Below, piece after piece: positions 59,766 to 64,000 of a DNA stretch of 64,000 bases. A model generated the notes under the pieces. The model did not search any database and had not been told where the DNA came from. It saw only the letters and a program-made list of their open reading frames with translations. The position numbers and the translations under genes are program-made. The stretch's first letter is position 1, and each line of letters begins with the position of its first letter. The DNA is from Loripinus fragilis (Eukaryota > Mollusca > Bivalvia > Lucinida > Lucinidae), in the NCBI GenBank assembly GCA_964019695.1, contig OZ026516.1:96906368-96970367 (forward strand). The letters run 5' to 3'.

Positions 59766-60309
59766 TAGCCTCAAATCCTATTGTGCAAATTTAAGTCAGA
59801 TCTAATTCTTATTAATCATCATGCTCTCTTGAACGCATTGAACGCTCTTAAATAAATTGATCCAACACTAACAGTATGCAGCAAAACAATCTTCATCTAT
59901 AATAGTACTGTTAGATACGTTGCTTAATTTCAAATATATTAATATCTAGTACAGTGATATCACTAGACCAATGGCCATCAAAATACCTCAGAGGCTTTCT
60001 CCATTATGGTCTTCAAAAAACTCTTTATATAATCCACAAAAATATATGTAAGCTCTTCAGCAGATACCCTGCAATATCAAAGTTTACTACGCTACCTTAA
60101 AATATAGGAATTCTAAAGTGATATCAAATTAGTTTCATTCTTACATGTAGTTTTTTAATGAACGCAAATGACTTGCAGTTTACTTGTACTTAATAAAGAC
60201 ACCCATTTTTACAGTTTTAATGAGTAAATAGAGGTGTTATCTGTGTCCCAGCTTTCAGAGAGATGGCTCATCATATTTGATATGTTGGAAAGATGAGATT
60301 TATTTTACA

Positions 60310-60440
60310 TGAGGCAAACTTAGTTGTTTTTGTGGCCATTTAGTCTATCATATTCTTCTGAGCATTCTCCCTTCCTCTGTGAGGAGCCCTGACATGACTG
60401 AAATTTTGTTTACTGGGATATTAAGCCTTAACTTGATCAA
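60310..60440 (+). mobile_element. SINE-like 3' end
   Basis: GACATGACTGAAATTTTGTTTACTGGGATATTAAGCC and AACTTGATCAATC parts resemble the ACTGAAATATTGTTGACTGGGACGT-AAA tail of the local SINEs. No tRNA head is visible. Confidence 0.35.
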
Positions 60441-61220
60441 TCCATTCAAATAAATATTACAGCAATCTTAATTCAAAGTATCATAGCATTTCAAGCCTAA
60501 ATTTTATTATTAATGACAATTTGGACAAACACAGGACCATAGCATATGTTTAATATCATATATTGTTTTATATGTTACCTTATAAATATGACAGAACATG
60601 GGATTGTCTTTATTCAGCTGTTACTTGAATTCTGTCATATCCACTTTATTATAAATTTAAAACCTAATAGCTTTGAACAAACCAATGAAATCGTTTTGTT
60701 GTTTTTTTTCAAAAAGTTAAAAAACATTGTTTTGCAAAGATAAAAGTGCATTGATAATGACTTTTAATAATAGATTTTAAATTCTATTTTGTAAAAGCTA
60801 GTAACTATATGAGCCAAGATCTGACAAAAGGGACCTTCTGACAATAAAAGTCAAACTGAGATATCTACAGAGAAAGAAAGACCTAGCTGTTGTGAACAAT
60901 TACAGAAAATTTGAAGAGATTATCTTTACAAATAACACAGTTATGGGCGTTTAAACTCGTATATATGATGCGTTTAAAACATGACGTCACTTAACGTTGT
61001 ATATGACGTTCTGACGTCAACGCCATTGTAATAACATATGACGCTTATACAAAGACGCTAGGAGCAATATTACAAAAATGCTTCATGTCTCTGTAAATTT
61101 GATGTGTATGCAATTGCATAGACTGCACAAATAGCCCACATACGCACATCCCGTGTTTACAAAAGCATTTGAAATGAGGTATCCTGTTTTCAAGGAAGTG
61201 TGTAGTCCATATGCGCAGCT

Positions 61221-61234
61221 GTTGCCATGGCAAC
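61221..61234. promoter_or_regulatory. Perfect palindromic X-box motif
   Basis: GTTGCCATGGCAAC matches the consensus of RFX-family binding sites exactly on both strands. It lies 64 bases left of the element at 61299 and 200 bases from CRE-like TGACGTCA words at 60983 and 61012. Whether a promoter is here is unknown. Confidence 0.4.
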
Positions 61235-61298
61235 ATACATTATTCGTATCACTTAATTTTATAAGAACTGTTTGCGCCTTTGATTGTATTACATGTTA

Positions 61299-62215
61299 CG
61301 AGGGTCATCCAATAAAGAATGAGACTTTCTTCATAATTAGAAAATCTGTGTGTGTATTTAGTTAAAATTCACCATACTAATAGTTTAACATCTTAGCAAT
61401 TCAGAAATATAAACAATATGCTTGTGATTGATCAGTTGCCATAGTAACGGAATGTTTTGTGGAAGGACTTGAAGATGCATGGCCACGTTTACACTATTTT
61501 TTGCATACCCACGGTAAATCAACGTCATTTATTTTCGCTCATAGGTAGCATTTAACCTATTGATATCATTTTTTCTACTGACCAATCTTCGTGTTACATA
61601 AAATGCAATGACACAAGAACTTATTATGCATAACTTTATTTTGGTTGCCTAGCAACCAATTTACTAGATTTTTTATAAACACTCTACTTTGCGTTGCTAT
61701 GGTAACTATTTTAGTGAAGGATATCCCACAAAATGTATCGCTACGTGCAGCTGATTGTAATAAGGTATAGTTGAATAGAAACCTGTTCACTTAAACTGCC
61801 TTCGACTATTTGATATTAACGTTATAAGTCATGAGGTCAGTGGAAATCCCAGTTTTTTTTCTTAAAAACCTGATTTTTTAAGCTTTGTTTCCATGGTAAC
61901 AGCTCAAGACTCTGAAACATTACTTTCTGCTTTTGGTTATAGATAGATGGCATGAGCATATATAAGTATTCATAGATAAATTAACTATACATTTTAACCT
62001 GTTGCCATGGTGACCACCTATACTGAGCCGGCCACGGATGGTTGCCTAGTCTTCTAATGTTGCCTAGCAACAAAAGTTAGAACTGTGTAACTCGACGAAT
62101 ATGGTTCATGTGAATAGCCAAAAAGACATGCTAGCTTTGAACGAGATTTCATAAGTCTAGCATGTAAATCCACTGTACTATAGAAAAAGTCTCATTCTTT
62201 ATTGGATGACCCACG
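61299..62215. mobile_element. 917-bp mariner-type non-autonomous element with X-box motifs
   Basis: 30-bp inverted ends CGAGGGTCATCCAATAAAGA and CGTGGGTCATCCAATAAAGA (reversed), both continuing ATGAGACTTT, flanked by TA at 61297-61298 and 62216-62217. No transposase frame. The interior carries X-box-like motifs at 61435, 61644, 61693, 61887, 62001 and 62059 (GTTGCCATAGTAAC, GTTGCCTAGCAAC and similar). Confidence 0.85.
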
Positions 62216-62217
62216 TA

Positions 62218-64000
62218 GAAGCAATTTGAGTCTATTGTAAGAACATGGAAAATTTTGAAAATTTAGACGTTTTTGAAATTTTGATAACACAAAAACTGCT
62301 AAAATGCCCGAAGGACCCTTTTCTCAGATCAACGCTCATATATATTTAGTGCAAAAATTAGATTTAAATAAATTTAAACTCCTCATGATGTACAATTTAT
62401 AGCAAGTACTATGCATTAAATAGAATGCATTAAAGTAAGTTATATATACTACACATAACATAAACAAACAATGTAATGATAATATATACCAGGAACTGTT
62501 AAATATCGCCTTACACTATTCTTTATCAATAGAATGCTCATATTATTTTAAGTGTCTAAAGACCTACAGATAGGATTGTGTGCTCAATTTCAATGAAAAT
62601 GTCTTTACCTTATAAAACATCCTATTTAGGGTCATCATACTCAGCAGTTCATAACTCTTATAATCCTGTGAATGAATCTAACTGTTTGCAGTTTTGCATT
62701 TGGCAGTAAAATGCATGTAAGGGTCATAGTATTGTGAACTAAAATGTGCATCAAAGTTTATCAAATAAAGATATTAAAAAAATCAATAATTTAAATAGTG
62801 TAGTTCACAAATATAACGTATGTAACATGAAGTTATGTAAGTAACACACTTCTGCTTGATCAAAACGCTTTTAAAAGCCATCCTGCAATAAAACGACACA
62901 AACAAGCTTAAAAAATTATGTACCTATGCCTAAGAGTACATAGGTACATTGGGCTGTTCCCCAATTACCATAAACTAGCAGTCTGATTGTGTCCCTTAAT
63001 TAATGTTTACACAAAACCATATAAATGACCATTGCATAAAGATGAAATTGCAACTTTACGATCAAAAAGAGCCAAACCATGCATATGTGTCTATTTGGTT
63101 AGTTGCTTAATGTCTAGAGCTTAATGCTGTGGACATTGAAGGATGGCTATTTATCCCTATCAAAAGTTTCCCCTTTGCAGCCTTACTTTAAGTATTTAAA
63201 GACTATAAGTATCCTCTAGAAATGGATAACTGTCCTGCTAAAATCAATGATTAGCAGAGTATGTAAAACAGAGGTTTAATGACCATCTCATTTAAAGGAT
63301 GATAGTCAAGTTTGGAAATCAAAAACACAAACTCCAAAATGCTGGACTGTACACACTGCCGGTTTTACTTTAATTCCAGGCAAGCTCAATGTATGCTTTG
63401 TCTCATATCAGGGTGCATTATTAAAACAAACCAGTGCTAAATGAATTCATGCTGAATAAACACTTTTTTGTTTTATATTTACTTAAAAGCATGTAATGTT
63501 AACGATATCAAGAGTATTTGTTGTTTGGAAAAACAAATTGGTACTCAAATATAGCAATAATCATTTCAACTAGATTTATTAATGATGGCAAGTGCCCGTT
63601 CAATACAGACAGCATAGATCACAAGCATCCGTTCAGTTTACTGTCAAGTGCCCGTTCACATGATGTAAAAAGGTGGCATGACAAGTCGTTACATATTATT
63701 CCAGTTAAGACTTTTTCAGCAATTTTTATTCAAGAATAAACACGATATGTAATTGTAGAAGGTAGAAAACTAAGAAGAATGTACAAACTTTATTGTTATG
63801 CTATATTTCATTCCAACTTTACAAAGTGATCACATTGAAACGAAGCATCAATGGATTGATCAGTGTCATTATTTTTAAGAGAACGATGACAATTGTCAAT
63901 TTTAATATTACCTTTTTACAGGATAATTATCTGGGTACTTACGTGAGTATGAATAAATTCATGACAGACACACAAATGGTTGCTGAGTTGACATATTTAT
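62218..64000. other. No gene seen
   Basis: AT-rich to the window edge. 63325-63405 (AAAATGCTGGACTGTACAC) resembles 26845-26880 (AAATGCTGGACCATACAC), hinting at another dispersed repeat. No exon recognised. Confidence 0.4.

Overview
The window looks like nuclear DNA of an animal. It is AT-rich, its genes are cut into small exons with GT-AG introns, and it is packed with transposon relics and two long dinucleotide microsatellites. The repeats (a tRNA-headed SINE, a 240-bp MITE with a GAGCC...GGCTC frame, tandem units of about 145 bp) resemble those of bivalve molluscs, probably a heterodont clam. That placement is inference. No bacterial operon, rRNA, CRISPR array or virus is seen.

The only convincing host genes are three tandem copies of one secreted-protein gene, all on the minus strand. 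I rebuilt them by aligning exons between copies. Copy 1 (52202 to 38770) has six exons with matching splice phases (0,2,1,2,1), a signal peptide, a 213-residue product and a polyadenylation signal. Copy 2 (28500 to 19755) keeps five exons; exon 3 is missing and exon 4 has lost one base, so it is a probable pseudogene. Copy 3 (11808 to 4701) keeps exons 1-3; exons 4-6 are absent, and sequence homologous to the spacer downstream of copy 2 occupies 700-2560. Residue patterns suggest a divergent lipocalin: K-R-W-F near the N-terminus, H-P-R-D-Y before a Cys, four cysteines at lipocalin-like places and a C-terminal helix. This is an inference from memory of the fold, not a search result.

Introns and spacers are filled with mobile DNA: seven same-strand 3' ends of a reverse-transcriptase element (family A) and a related family (B) in both orientations; a BEL/Pao polyprotein end; a dead mariner; a 917-bp element with mariner-type ends carrying six X-box-like motifs; SINEs with exact target duplications; a 524-bp element with 8-bp target duplications inside a satellite; and many hairpin MITEs. 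The 262-bp inverted repeat at 55663-56644 reads as identical in both arms, so it should be recent.

The segment 52.6-64 kb, upstream of copy 1, has no gene I can support. It holds satellites, palindromes and the X-box-rich element.
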